From Pseudomonadota bacterium (GTDB lineage Bacteria > Pseudomonadota > Gammaproteobacteria > Steroidobacterales > Steroidobacteraceae), in contig JAEYUC010000014.1 of NCBI GenBank assembly GCA_023433705.1, positions 124,001-188,000 on the forward strand: DNA of 64,000 bases, in the 5' to 3' direction. Position numbers and translations under genes: made by a program. A model generated the notes under the pieces. The model was not told the DNA's origin. It saw nothing but the letters and a program-made list of their open reading frames with translations, and searched no databases. Each line of letters begins with the position of its first letter. The first letter of the stretch is position 1. Shown here piece by piece: positions 1-9,186 of this stretch.

Positions 1-311
1 GCGGGCACGAATTCGCCATCGATTCCCTGGCCGGGCCGCAGGTAGCGGATCCAGACGCTCTCCGGAACGAGCACGATGTAGGTAGGCGAGGTCGGCGCGC
101 GCTCCGCGCGATCCAGCAGTTTCGCGAGCACGCCGTGAATCTGCGCGGCGAGCCGCGGAACCGGCCGCGCGTTGCCCTCGTCGTGCGTGACGATGGTGTA
201 GTCGGGGAGCTCGTACGCCTTGAACCCGGCGACGTCCGGGCGCGGGTCTTTCGCCATCGTTGCAGCGGAGACGAGCAACGCGAGTATTCCGAGAGATTTC
301 CCGACGTCCAT
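1..311 (-). CDS. Secreted gluzincin-like protein, N-terminal part (paralogue 1 of 3)
   Basis: Only the first ~103 codons lie in the window; the gene runs off the left edge. The ATG at 311 is preceded by AGGAG four bases upstream, and the product opens with a signal-peptide-like stretch (MDVGKSLGILALLVSAATMA). The rest (GFKAYELPDYTIVTHDEGNA, then PTYIVLVPESVWIRYLRPGQ) aligns by eye with the N-terminal halves of the next two genes upstream. This makes it the third member of a tandem family whose full members carry HExxH. Its start is 8 nt from the stop of its neighbour, so the three genes look like one operon read toward position 1. The catalytic region is outside the window, so activity cannot be judged. 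Confidence 0.75.
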   Translation of the reverse strand, partial: MDVGKSLGILALLVSAATMAKDPRPDVAGFKAYELPDYTIVTHDEGNARPVPRLAAQIHGVLAKLLDRAERAPTSPTYIVLVPESVWIRYLRPGQGIDGEFVP

Positions 312-319
312 GGAAGCTC

Positions 320-1915
320 CTATTTCTTCCTCTTTCCGAATTTCTTCTCGTACTCCGCGAGCTGCCGTTCGTATTCCTCCCGCTGCTTGCGGTATTCATC
401 GTCGGCTTTCGCGCGCTCGGCGAGCCAGCTCTCGGTGCGTTCGAGCGAGTCTTTCGCCCATCGGCGGGTAGACAGGTCAGTGGCGCAGCGCATCGATTCC
501 TTGAGATAGATGACCATCTTCTCGGGCTCGTCCCGCACGCCATAGAGATTGGCCAGCGACACCGCGACGCTCGCGTTGGCGGGCGCCGCCTGCCAGGCCG
601 CGAGCAGGACTTCCTCGGCGAGGTCGAGCTGGACGTTGAGTCGCGTGGCCGCGGTGCCCAGTCCCCACAGGGCTTCCACGTCGTCGATGTTGTGCGTGAG
701 CGCGTCGCCGAACCAGCGCAGCGCGCGTTTCATGTCGCGCTGGTCGTCCGTGCTGCCGCGCGACGACGTCGGGTTGTCATCGAGCGCCGCGGTCAGCACG
801 ACAAGAGCGAGATCGCGGCGCGACTTCCTGTCGTTCGGCGCGATCGCCGCATCCGCCTCGGCGATCGACTGCTCGAACGCGGCCGCATCTCCGTCGTAAT
901 TCGCGAGACGCGCCTTCATGATCGCCGCCCGCGCCGACTTCGGCTCGAGCCGCGCCATCGAATCTACCAGCGGGCGGATCCGATCCGGCGCGGCGTGCAT
1001 GTTGAACATCAGGTCGACGATCCGTGCGAGCGCCTCCGGCTCCGAAACGGGCTTGCCTCCATCGAGTTCGAAAGGCCGGACTTCGCCGAGCGCGAGTACG
1101 CCCGAGCCCTTCTTCGTATTCCGCGAATAGCCGCGCAGTAGTTTGTCCGTGGCAGCGAGGTCTCCGAATGCCTGCGTCGCCTCGGCCTGCGGCACGAGCC
1201 GGTTGAGGCGGTCCAGGTAGTCGACCATCTGCCGGCCGAACTCGCGGTTCTCGACCATTCCGTAGTGCACGGTGAGCCAGGCCTGGGCGTAGAAGTCGGA
1301 AGCCTGCTCGTGATCCGTGTATTCGGGGGATCCATGATCGACGATCAACATGCGATCGAACGGAATCCACTTGCTGTCGCGCGCGTCATACGCGCGACCT
1401 GCGTAGATCTGCAGCACCGCGGTGTTCTGCGGCGTGAACTTCGTATACGTCATCAGCTCGGCGAGGCCTTCGTTGAACCACGGCGGAAAGACTCCGGCGA
1501 ACTGCGAGGCCAGGTAGTAGTGAGTGTATTCGTGGAAGATCGTCGCGAGCGCCGTGCCGCGGTCGGCGTCGCCGTTCATCAAGATGTAGTTGGCGAAGCG
1601 GCTCGACTGGAACCAGCCGATCACGTTGCGCCGCGGCTGCAGGTATTTCTCCCAGTCGTTGTTGCTCGCGATCACGATGTAGGTGGGGATCCCCCGGCTC
1701 GTCGTCTTGCGATTGAGCAGCTTTTCGAGCGTGGCGCGGAATTTCGCGAGATCGTCCATGAGCGCGCGCGCCTGCGAGGCGCTGCGCGACGTGAGCACGT
1801 GCGTGTCGCCCGCATCGTACGCGGTGAATCGCGCAAGTCGCGGCTCGGCGGCGAAACAGGCTCCCGCCAGCGTCAGGCACACGAACCCGACGAGGCGCGC
1901 GGCGGCGATTCCCAT
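320..1915 (-). CDS. Secreted HExxH (gluzincin-like) protein with TPR-like C-terminal half (paralogue 2 of 3)
   Basis: 531 residues. A signal peptide (MGIAAARLVGFVCLTLAGACFA) is followed by an N-terminal domain with HEYTH at residues 128-132 and NEGLAE (Glu149/Glu153) about 20 residues later. This is the zinc-ligand arrangement of gluzincin metallopeptidases of the peptidase-MA/DUF1570 kind. The C-terminal half is alpha-helical and TPR-like, and it ends in a charged coiled tail rich in Glu, Lys and Arg. It is probably a periplasmic or extracellular peptidase or peptidase-like scaffold; the substrate is unknown. Spacing is 35 nt to the upstream paralogue and 8 nt to the downstream one. The family assignment rests on motif spacing; catalysis is inferred. 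Confidence 0.8.
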   Translation of the reverse strand: MGIAAARLVGFVCLTLAGACFAAEPRLARFTAYDAGDTHVLTSRSASQARALMDDLAKFRATLEKLLNRKTTSRGIPTYIVIASNNDWEKYLQPRRNVIGWFQSSRFANYILMNGDADRGTALATIFHEYTHYYLASQFAGVFPPWFNEGLAELMTYTKFTPQNTAVLQIYAGRAYDARDSKWIPFDRMLIVDHGSPEYTDHEQASDFYAQAWLTVHYGMVENREFGRQMVDYLDRLNRLVPQAEATQAFGDLAATDKLLRGYSRNTKKGSGVLALGEVRPFELDGGKPVSEPEALARIVDLMFNMHAAPDRIRPLVDSMARLEPKSARAAIMKARLANYDGDAAAFEQSIAEADAAIAPNDRKSRRDLALVVLTAALDDNPTSSRGSTDDQRDMKRALRWFGDALTHNIDDVEALWGLGTAATRLNVQLDLAEEVLLAAWQAAPANASVAVSLANLYGVRDEPEKMVIYLKESMRCATDLSTRRWAKDSLERTESWLAERAKADDEYRKQREEYERQLAEYEKKFGKRKK

Positions 1916-1950
1916 GACTCCCTCTCGAATGGCTGTCTTGTAGTTGTCTG

Positions 1951-3456
1951 CTACAGCGGCGCGGATTCCGACATCCGGCGACGGATTTCATCGATCCGCG
2001 CGCTGGCGAGGCGGCGCTTCTGCGCGGTATCCGCGTACAGCGCCGCTTCCTCGAGCAACGGCACCATCTCGCCGAATTCGCCGCGCGATTCATGCACCAG
2101 CGCCATGGCCATTGCAAGGTCGCAGTTCTCGCGGATTCGTGTTCTGGTAAATGCGAGCCGCGACAGCGCCGTATCGAGGTTTTCCCCGAGTTGCGCCGCG
2201 AGCAGGGAGTAGGCCCAGGTGGCTTCGCCATCTCCGGGCTGCGCGGTCAGCGCCTGGTCGAGCAACGCGAGCGCGTGCCGCGAATACGCCGTACGTTTTT
2301 CCGCGGACAGATTCTTCGCCGGCGCTTCGTCGCGCACGCGTTCGAACAGTGCGAGTCCCATTCCGCGCGCGAGCGTCGTGTCGTTCATGACGGGCGACTG
2401 GGCAGGCAAACCCGTGAGCGAAAGATAGTGGCGCTCGAGCGCCGCGTCGTCGCGCGTGCGTACCGCTTGCCGCAATTCGAGCACGTCGAGGGCCGGCGAT
2501 CCGGGGGCCGCGGCCGCGGCGGCGTCGATGAGTTCGCGCACCCGCCGCGGATTGATCCCCGTATCGAGCAGCACGCTCGCGAGCCACACGTTGGCTTCAC
2601 CGCGGTCCAGCAATCGTCCGGTTCCGAGCGGCGCCTCCGCGGGTTCGTCGTACGCCAGTTCCGCGGTGGGGTACTTGCGGCGCGCGAGGTATTCGCGCAG
2701 CTTGGCGTCGACGCCGTCGACGGTCGTGCCGAAACTGTTCCGCACCGCGTCCCTGATCGGCACGAGATGGTTGATCTCCTCGATGTACTGGAGAATCCCC
2801 GCGCCGAAATCCGGCGCCGAGATGAAGCCCATGTGCAGCAGCGCCCACGACTGGAGGTGGACCGCCTCGGTCATGCCGAGCGAGAGGTACTCGGGCGAAG
2901 CCCGCTCGAGATTCACGAGCCGTGAAAACGGGATCCAGGGCGTCGAAGGATGCCGCGCGGGAATCTCGAAGCGCGCCTTGCCCTTGGCGAGAGTCATGTG
3001 TTCCATGAGTTCGGCCATGCCCTCGTCGAACCACAGAGGGTATTCGCCGCGGAACTGCGTACGCAGGAACAGGTGCGTGAACTCGTGCTGCACGTCGTGG
3101 GGCAGGCGCGCCGCGCCCGCGTCCGCGTTCACGAGTAGGTAGTTGGCGAAGCGGCCCGGGAGGAACGCGCCGACGATGCCGTCGGTCGGCTGCAGGTAGC
3201 GTCGCCAGAGCGCGCCGCTCACGAGGACGAACCAGGTCGGCGTGCCGGTGGGCTCCATCTCCCGCGCCAGCATCTTCGACAATACGCGCTCGAACTTCGT
3301 GAGGCGTCCGTGCAGGCTGCGCGCCAACGCGGGAGTGTCGGTGACCAGCGTGTAATGCGGCGCATCGAACGCCGTGAAACCGGCGGCGCCAGGATCCGCC
3401 GCCCGAAGCGTTGCGCAGGTGAGAGATGCCGTTAGCGCCAACAGGGTGGCCCGCAT
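1951..3456 (-). CDS. Secreted HExxH (gluzincin-like) protein with TPR-like C-terminal half (paralogue 3 of 3)
   Basis: 501 residues from the ATG at 3456, which has GGAGGG just upstream. A TTG-started extension to 3483 is less likely. The signal peptide is MRATLLALTASLTCATLRA. HEFTH lies at about residues 124-128 and FDEGMAEL (Glu145/Glu149) follows, matching the next gene, which has HEYTH and NEGLAEL. The shared framework RFANYLLVNADA / RFANYILMNGDA shows common ancestry. The C-terminal half is helical and repeat-like, without recognisable catalytic motifs. It is the first gene of the apparent three-gene operon, with its promoter presumably in the short gap before the divergent transporter at 3497. 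Confidence 0.8.
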   Translation of the reverse strand: MRATLLALTASLTCATLRAADPGAAGFTAFDAPHYTLVTDTPALARSLHGRLTKFERVLSKMLAREMEPTGTPTWFVLVSGALWRRYLQPTDGIVGAFLPGRFANYLLVNADAGAARLPHDVQHEFTHLFLRTQFRGEYPLWFDEGMAELMEHMTLAKGKARFEIPARHPSTPWIPFSRLVNLERASPEYLSLGMTEAVHLQSWALLHMGFISAPDFGAGILQYIEEINHLVPIRDAVRNSFGTTVDGVDAKLREYLARRKYPTAELAYDEPAEAPLGTGRLLDRGEANVWLASVLLDTGINPRRVRELIDAAAAAAPGSPALDVLELRQAVRTRDDAALERHYLSLTGLPAQSPVMNDTTLARGMGLALFERVRDEAPAKNLSAEKRTAYSRHALALLDQALTAQPGDGEATWAYSLLAAQLGENLDTALSRLAFTRTRIRENCDLAMAMALVHESRGEFGEMVPLLEEAALYADTAQKRRLASARIDEIRRRMSESAPL

Positions 3457-3496
3457 GTTTCCCTCCGTCCCTCGACGTCTCAAATAGACTACTTCA

Positions 3497-4384
3497 ATGA
3501 ATCCCGGGCGTCGCGCGCTGATCGAACTTCACGTCTGCGTGGTGCTGTGGGGCTTCACGGCCATCCTCGGAAAACTCATCACGCTTTCGGCGACCGCGCT
3601 CGTGTGGTGGCGATTGTTGTTAGTCACGCTGGCGCTCGCGTGCGTCCCGAAAGTGTGGCGCGCATTGCTGCGCCTGCCGCCCCGACTCATCGCGGTCTTC
3701 GGGGGCATCGGGTGCGTGGTCGCGCTGCACTGGGTCACCTTCTATGCCTCGGTGAAACTCGCCAATGCGTCGGTGGCCGCCACCTGCATGGGTCTCGCGC
3801 CCGCGGTCACGGCGCTCATCGAGCCGCTCATCGCCGGCACGAGATTCGAGCGACATAACCTGTTGCTCGGCATCCTGGTCATTCCGGGCGTTGCCCTGGT
3901 CGTGGGGGGCATACCGGGCTCCATGCATGGCGGCTTCTGGGTCGGGGTGCTGTCCGCGGGCCTGGCCTCGGTGTTCATTGCCCTGAACAAACGCTTCCTC
4001 GGCGAGCACGATGCATTGACGGTCACGGCGGTCGAGCTGGGCGCCGGACTGCTGCTGCTGACGGCCATCGGCCCATTCACGGCCCCGGCGGGACAGTTCT
4101 TTTCCATCCCCGGCGTCCAGGACGGTGCATGGTTGCTCGTGCTCGCCATCTTCTGCACCCTGATCCCGTACGCGCTGTCGCTCGCGACCCTGCGGCACCT
4201 GTCCGCGTTCACGGCCCAGCTGGCCATCAATCTCGAACCACTTTATGCAATCACGATCGCAGTGCTGTTCCTCGGGGAGTCGCGGGATCTCGACGGGCCG
4301 TTCTTCCTCGGCGTGTTCATCCTGCTCGCGGCCGTCTTCGGGCACGGCTGGCTGCAAATGCGTGCGGCGCGGCTCACGCGGTGA
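3497..4384 (+). CDS. EamA/DMT-family transporter
   Basis: 295 residues made of about ten hydrophobic segments in two repeated halves, as in drug/metabolite exporters with two EamA domains. The N-terminus (ELHVCVVLWGFTAILGKLI) is the typical first helix, and the second half opens near GFWVGVLSAGLASVFIALNK. The length is normal for the family. It is an inner-membrane permease, probably exporting an amino acid, nucleotide-like metabolite or toxin; the substrate cannot be read from sequence. It diverges from the gluzincin operon by about 40 bp and ends just before the gltB promoter. Confidence 0.85.
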   Translation: MNPGRRALIELHVCVVLWGFTAILGKLITLSATALVWWRLLLVTLALACVPKVWRALLRLPPRLIAVFGGIGCVVALHWVTFYASVKLANASVAATCMGLAPAVTALIEPLIAGTRFERHNLLLGILVIPGVALVVGGIPGSMHGGFWVGVLSAGLASVFIALNKRFLGEHDALTVTAVELGAGLLLLTAIGPFTAPAGQFFSIPGVQDGAWLLVLAIFCTLIPYALSLATLRHLSAFTAQLAINLEPLYAITIAVLFLGESRDLDGPFFLGVFILLAAVFGHGWLQMRAARLTR

Positions 4385-4412
4385 TTGACCGAGAACCGTC
4401 CGTCTGTATGAT
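4385..4412 (+). promoter_or_regulatory. Sigma-70-type promoter of gltBD
   Basis: TTGACC at 4385-4390 and TATGAT at 4407-4412 are separated by 16 bp, a good match to the housekeeping consensus. It starts at the stop codon of the preceding transporter gene and would give a leader of about 135-140 nt before the gltB start codon at 4556. Confidence 0.6.
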
Positions 4413-4490
4413 CGGACTCCATATATATCTGACGATTAGCGCGCCTGCGGGCCCGCGCCTCCAGATGTAACCATTTGAAAACGAGGAAGT

Positions 4491-4532
4491 TATGGGCGAG
4501 AGCCCATAGCGCGGGGAAGTTGCGCCCCGCGC
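4491..4532 (+). promoter_or_regulatory. Two adjacent hairpins in the gltB leader
   Basis: A perfect 7-bp hairpin (TATGGGC / GCCCATA, loop GAGA, 4491-4508) is followed at once by an 8-bp GC hairpin (GCGCGGGG / CCCCGCGC, 4509-4532). The first contains a five-codon reading frame (ATG at 4492, TAG ending at 4509, product MGESP) preceded by GAGGAAG at 4483-4489. The arrangement sits between the gltB promoter and the gltB ribosome-binding site and could act in leader-level control. There is no U-run after either hairpin, so simple intrinsic attenuation is not supported. Confidence 0.45.
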
Positions 4533-4555
4533 GTTTGTGTTTGGAGGAAGCAAAA

Positions 4556-7500
4556 ATGACCGCGATTCGACTGGGCCCGCCCCGCAAGCAGGGCCTCTAT
4601 GACCCTCAGTTCGAGCATGACGCCTGTGGCGTCGGCTTCGTCGTGAACATCAAGGGCAGGAAATCGAACGCGATCGTCAAACAGGGCATCCAGGTCCTCA
4701 AGAATCTCGATCACCGCGGCGCCTGCGGCGCCGAGATCAACACGGGTGACGGCGCCGGCATCCTGATCCAGTTGCCGCATGCCTTCCTCAAGAAGGTGGC
4801 CAAGAAGGATGCGCGCATCAACCTGCCCGAGCCGGGCATGTACGCGGCCGGCAACATCTTCATGCCGCGCAATGCGACCCAGCGTCGCAAGATCGAGGAA
4901 GTGTTCGCACGCGTCGTGCAGGCCGAAGGGCAGATCTACCTCGGCGCGCGCACGGTTCCCACCGACAACTCGATGCTCGGCGAAACCGCGAAGGCCTCCG
5001 AGCCGTTCGTGCGCCAGGTGTTCATCGGCCGCGGCCCGGAGACGCTCGACGAGAACGAGTTCGAGCGCAAGCTCTACGTGATCCGCAAGCGCGCCTACAA
5101 CGAGATCCGCGTCTCGACCATCGGCGGCGCGGAGTACTGGTACGTGGTCTCGCTGTCGCACAAGACCATGGTCTACAAGGGAATGCTGACGACCAACCAG
5201 CTCGAGCAGTATTTCCTCGACCTGCAGAACCCGCTCATGGAATCGGCGATCGCGCTCGTGCACTCGCGCTTCAGCACGAACACGTTCCCGAGCTGGGACC
5301 GCGCGCATCCGTATCGCGTCATCGCGCACAACGGCGAGATCAACACGCTGCGCGGAAACATCAACTGGATGCGCGCGCGCGAGGCGCTGTTCGAGTCGCC
5401 GCTGTTCGGCGAGGACATCAAGAAGATCCCGCCGATCGTGAACCCGAACGGCTCGGACTCCTCGATGTTCGACAACGTGCTCGAGCTCATGGTGCTCTCG
5501 GGCCGCTCGATGCCGCACGCCGTCATGATGATGATCCCCGAGCCGTGGTCGAAACACGCCTCGATGGACCCGGCGCGCCGCGCGTTCTACCAGTACCACA
5601 GTAGTTTGATGGAGCCGTGGGACGGCCCCGCGGACATCGCGTTCACCGACGGCAAGCTCATCGGCTCGGTGCTCGACCGCAACGGCCTGCGCCCGGGCCG
5701 TTACTACGTGACGAAGGACGACGTATGCGTCCTGGCATCCGAAGCCGGGGTGCTCGACTTCCCGCCCGAGCAGATCGCCCACAAGGGCCGCCTGCAGCCG
5801 GGCCGCATGTTCCTCGTGGACACCGAGCTCGGCCGCATCGTCGAAGACGAGGAGATCAAGGCCCAGATCATCAACGAACGTCCGTACGCGGAGTGGCTCA
5901 AGCAATACCTCGTGCACCTCAAGGATCTGCCCGCGGTGCCCGAGCAGCCCGTGCCGGAACCGGTGGCGCTCGCCAAGCGCCAGGTCGCGTTTGGCTACAC
6001 GTTCGAAGACCAGCGCATCCTCATGGCGCCGATGGCGCGAGACGGCGTCGAGGCCGTGGGTTCGATGGGCAACGACACGCCGCTGGCCGCTCTCTCGAAC
6101 AAGAGCCGCCTGCTGTACGACTACTTCAAGCAGCTGTTCGCGCAGGTGACCAACCCACCGATCGATTGCATCCGCGAGGAGATCGTCACGTCGAGCGACG
6201 TGTGGCTGGGTAGTGAGGGCAACCTGCTCGATCCGCGGCCGAGCGACTGCCGCCGCCTCGAGCTCTCGGGTCCGGTGCTCACGAACGAAGAGTTCGCCAA
6301 GGTGCGCCGTCTCTCGTTGCCCGGCCTCAAGGTGGGGACGCTGAGCATCCTGTTCCGCGCGGACCGCGGTGAGGATGGTCTCGTCCAGGCGCTGGAAGAC
6401 ATGCGCGAGGAAGCCCGGCGCATGATCGAGGAGGACGAGGTCAACATCCTCATCCTCTCGGATCGCGGCGTTAACAAGGAGTGGGCGCCCATCCCGTCGC
6501 TGCTCGCCGTGTCGGGCCTGCATCACTCGCTGATCCGCCAGGGCCTGCGCATGAAGTGTTCGCTCGCGCTCGAGACCGGCGACGCGCGCGAGGTGCATCA
6601 CTTCGCGCTGCTGATCGGCTACGGCTGCTCGGTCGTCAATCCGTACGTCGCGTTCGAAACGCTCGATGGCATGATCCGCGACGAGATGCTGCCCGGCGTC
6701 GAGCACAAGCTCGCGTGCAAGAACTTCGCGAAGGCCGCGGTCAAGGGCGTGGTCAAGGTCATGTCCAAGATGGGCATCTCGGCCGTGCAGAGTTATCACG
6801 GCGCGCAGGTGTTCGAAGCGGTCGGCCTGCGCCAGGACGTCATCGACGAGTACTTCACGGGCACGTCGTCGCGCGTCGGCGGCGTCGGCCTCGACGTGAT
6901 CGCGCGCGAAGTACTGATGCGTCACACGGCGGCATTCGCGGAGCGCAAGCGCGCGCTGCAGACCGAGCTGCCCTCGGGCGGCCAGTACCAGTGGCGCGCG
7001 GACGGCGAGTTCCATCTCTTCAACCCGGAGAGCATCCACCGCCTGCAGAAGGCGGTGCGCACGGACTCGTACGCCACGTACAAGAGTTACGCCGAGCTGA
7101 TCGACGACCGCGCGAAGAATCTATCCACCCTGCGCGGCCTGCTCGACTTCAAGCAGGGCGAGCCGATCCCGATCGAGGAGGTCGAATCGGTCGAGAGCAT
7201 CATGAAGCGCTTCAAGACGGGCGCCATGAGTTACGGCTCGATTTCGAAGGAAGCGCACGAGACGCTCGCGATCGCGATGAACCGCATCGGCGGCAAGTCG
7301 AACACGGGCGAGGGCGGCGAGGACCCGGATCGCTACATCCCGCTGCCGAACGGCGACTCCAAGAACTCGGCGATCAAGCAGGTGGCGAGCGGGCGCTTCG
7401 GCGTCACGTCCAACTACCTGGTGAACGCGCGGGAAATCCAGATCAAGATGGCGCAGGGCGCCAAGCCCGGCGAAGGCGGACAGCTCCCCGGCACCAAGGT

Positions 7501-9181
7501 CTATCCGTGGATCGCGAAGACGCGGCACACGACGGCGGGCGTGGGACTCATCTCGCCGCCGCCGCACCACGACATCTATTCGATCGAGGACCTGGCCGAG
7601 CTCATCCACGACCTCAAGAACGCGAACCGTGACGCACGCATCTCGGTGAAACTCGTGGCCGAGGTGGGCGTCGGCACGATTGCCGCGGGCGTCGCCAAGG
7701 CGCACGCCGACGTGGTGCTGATCTCGGGTTACGACGGCGGCACGGGCGCTTCGCCACTGACGTCGGTCACGCACGCGGGTCTGCCGTGGGAGCTGGGCCT
7801 GGCGGAGACTCACCAGACGCTGGTCATCAACAACCTGCGTTCGCGCATCGTCGTCGAGACGGACGGTCAGCTGAAGACGGGCCGCGACGTCGCGATCGCG
7901 GCGTTGCTGGGCGCGGAGGAGTTCGGCTTCGCGACGGCGCCGCTGGTCACCATCGGCTGCATCATGATGCGCGTGTGCCATCTCAACACCTGCCCGGCGG
8001 GCGTGGCCACGCAGGATCCGCGGCTGCGCGAGAAGTTCGCCGGCAAGCCCGAGCACGCGGTGAACTTCATGCGCTTCATCGCGCAGCACCTGCGCGAGAT
8101 CATGGCGCAGCTCGGTTTCCGCAGGCTCGAGGAGATGGTGGGTCGCGTCGACATGCTCGAGCCCAAGGCCGCCATCGATCACTGGAAGGCGAAGGGCTTC
8201 GACTTCAGCAGCATCCTCTATGCGCCGGATGCCGGACCGGACATCGGCCGTTACGCGACCATCCAGCAGGATCACGGTCTCGACAAGTCGCTCGACGTGA
8301 CGAAATTGCTCGACATCTGCAAGCCCGCGATCGAGCGCGGCGAGAAGGTCGAGGCCGAAGTCGAGGTGCGTAACGTGAACCGCGTGGTCGGCACCATCAC
8401 GGGTAGCGAGGTCACGAAGAAGCACGGTCCCGACGGGCTGCCGGCCGACACGATCCGGATCAGGTTCAAGGGATCGGCCGGCCAGAGCTTCGGCGCGTTC
8501 ATCCCGAACGGCATGACGTTCGCGCTCGAAGGCGATGCGAACGACTACTTCGGCAAGGGCCTGTCGGGCGGCAAGCTCGCCGTGTTCCCGAGCCCGAAGG
8601 CCACGTTCGAGGCCGAGAACAACATGATCGTCGGCAACGTCGCGTTGTACGGCGCGACCAAGGGCGAGGTGTTCGTGAACGGCATGGCCGGCGAACGTTT
8701 CGCGGTGCGCAACTCCGGCGTGGACACCGTCGTCGAGGCCGTGGGCGATCACGGCTGCGAATACATGACCGGCGGGCGCGTGGTGGTGCTCGGTCCGACG
8801 GGCCGCAACTTCGCGGCCGGCATGTCGGGCGGCATCGCCTATCTACTCGACGAGCCTCGTCCGGGCGAGAAGGGCGACGCACTGTCGCGCATCAACACGC
8901 AGATGGTGGAGGTCGGGCGCGTCGAGGATCCCGCGGAAGCCGAGGATCTGCGTGCGCTCATCCAGAAACACGTGGACGCCACGGGCAGCAGGCATGCCGC
9001 GAACATCCTCGCGGCCTGGCCCACCAAGCTGCCGAAATTCCTGCGCGTGATCCCGAAGGATTACAAGCGCGTGCTGGCGTGCCTCAAGCGCGCGCACGAC
9101 CAGGGGTTGTCGGGCGACGAGGCCATCATGGCGGCGTTTGAAGAGAATGCGCGCGATCTGTCGCGCGTTGGCGGTAATTAA
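4556..9181 (+). CDS. gltB: Glutamate synthase [NADPH] large (alpha) subunit
   Basis: 1541 residues from the ATG at 4556, preceded by GGAGGAAG at 4543-4550. A longer TTG frame from 4475 has no support. With GltD it converts glutamine plus 2-oxoglutarate to two glutamates in the cytoplasm. The N-terminal glutamine amidotransferase domain uses a Cys nucleophile exposed by propeptide cleavage; FEHDACGVGF puts it at about residue 24. A central domain follows, then the FMN-binding synthase barrel (KTGAMSYGSISKEAHETLA; GEGGEDPDRY) and the 3Fe-4S cysteines in GCIMMRVCHLNTCPAG. Last comes the C-terminal beta-helix with glycine repeats (GNVALYGATKGEVFVNGMAG). All key residues are present. gltD follows 5 nt later. 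Confidence 0.97.
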   Translation: MTAIRLGPPRKQGLYDPQFEHDACGVGFVVNIKGRKSNAIVKQGIQVLKNLDHRGACGAEINTGDGAGILIQLPHAFLKKVAKKDARINLPEPGMYAAGNIFMPRNATQRRKIEEVFARVVQAEGQIYLGARTVPTDNSMLGETAKASEPFVRQVFIGRGPETLDENEFERKLYVIRKRAYNEIRVSTIGGAEYWYVVSLSHKTMVYKGMLTTNQLEQYFLDLQNPLMESAIALVHSRFSTNTFPSWDRAHPYRVIAHNGEINTLRGNINWMRAREALFESPLFGEDIKKIPPIVNPNGSDSSMFDNVLELMVLSGRSMPHAVMMMIPEPWSKHASMDPARRAFYQYHSSLMEPWDGPADIAFTDGKLIGSVLDRNGLRPGRYYVTKDDVCVLASEAGVLDFPPEQIAHKGRLQPGRMFLVDTELGRIVEDEEIKAQIINERPYAEWLKQYLVHLKDLPAVPEQPVPEPVALAKRQVAFGYTFEDQRILMAPMARDGVEAVGSMGNDTPLAALSNKSRLLYDYFKQLFAQVTNPPIDCIREEIVTSSDVWLGSEGNLLDPRPSDCRRLELSGPVLTNEEFAKVRRLSLPGLKVGTLSILFRADRGEDGLVQALEDMREEARRMIEEDEVNILILSDRGVNKEWAPIPSLLAVSGLHHSLIRQGLRMKCSLALETGDAREVHHFALLIGYGCSVVNPYVAFETLDGMIRDEMLPGVEHKLACKNFAKAAVKGVVKVMSKMGISAVQSYHGAQVFEAVGLRQDVIDEYFTGTSSRVGGVGLDVIAREVLMRHTAAFAERKRALQTELPSGGQYQWRADGEFHLFNPESIHRLQKAVRTDSYATYKSYAELIDDRAKNLSTLRGLLDFKQGEPIPIEEVESVESIMKRFKTGAMSYGSISKEAHETLAIAMNRIGGKSNTGEGGEDPDRYIPLPNGDSKNSAIKQVASGRFGVTSNYLVNAREIQIKMAQGAKPGEGGQLPGTKVYPWIAKTRHTTAGVGLISPPPHHDIYSIEDLAELIHDLKNANRDARISVKLVAEVGVGTIAAGVAKAHADVVLISGYDGGTGASPLTSVTHAGLPWELGLAETHQTLVINNLRSRIVVETDGQLKTGRDVAIAALLGAEEFGFATAPLVTIGCIMMRVCHLNTCPAGVATQDPRLREKFAGKPEHAVNFMRFIAQHLREIMAQLGFRRLEEMVGRVDMLEPKAAIDHWKAKGFDFSSILYAPDAGPDIGRYATIQQDHGLDKSLDVTKLLDICKPAIERGEKVEAEVEVRNVNRVVGTITGSEVTKKHGPDGLPADTIRIRFKGSAGQSFGAFIPNGMTFALEGDANDYFGKGLSGGKLAVFPSPKATFEAENNMIVGNVALYGATKGEVFVNGMAGERFAVRNSGVDTVVEAVGDHGCEYMTGGRVVVLGPTGRNFAAGMSGGIAYLLDEPRPGEKGDALSRINTQMVEVGRVEDPAEAEDLRALIQKHVDATGSRHAANILAAWPTKLPKFLRVIPKDYKRVLACLKRAHDQGLSGDEAIMAAFEENARDLSRVGGN

Positions 9182-9186
9182 AGAAT

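Noticed and set aside
4490..7039. 849-codon open frame antisense to gltB
   Set aside because: It is a GC-rich shadow frame with Arg/His/Asp/Val-dominated composition, and it overlaps a certain gene.
7121..8752. 543-codon open frame antisense to gltB
   Set aside because: Same shadow-frame composition; no start signal and no domain.
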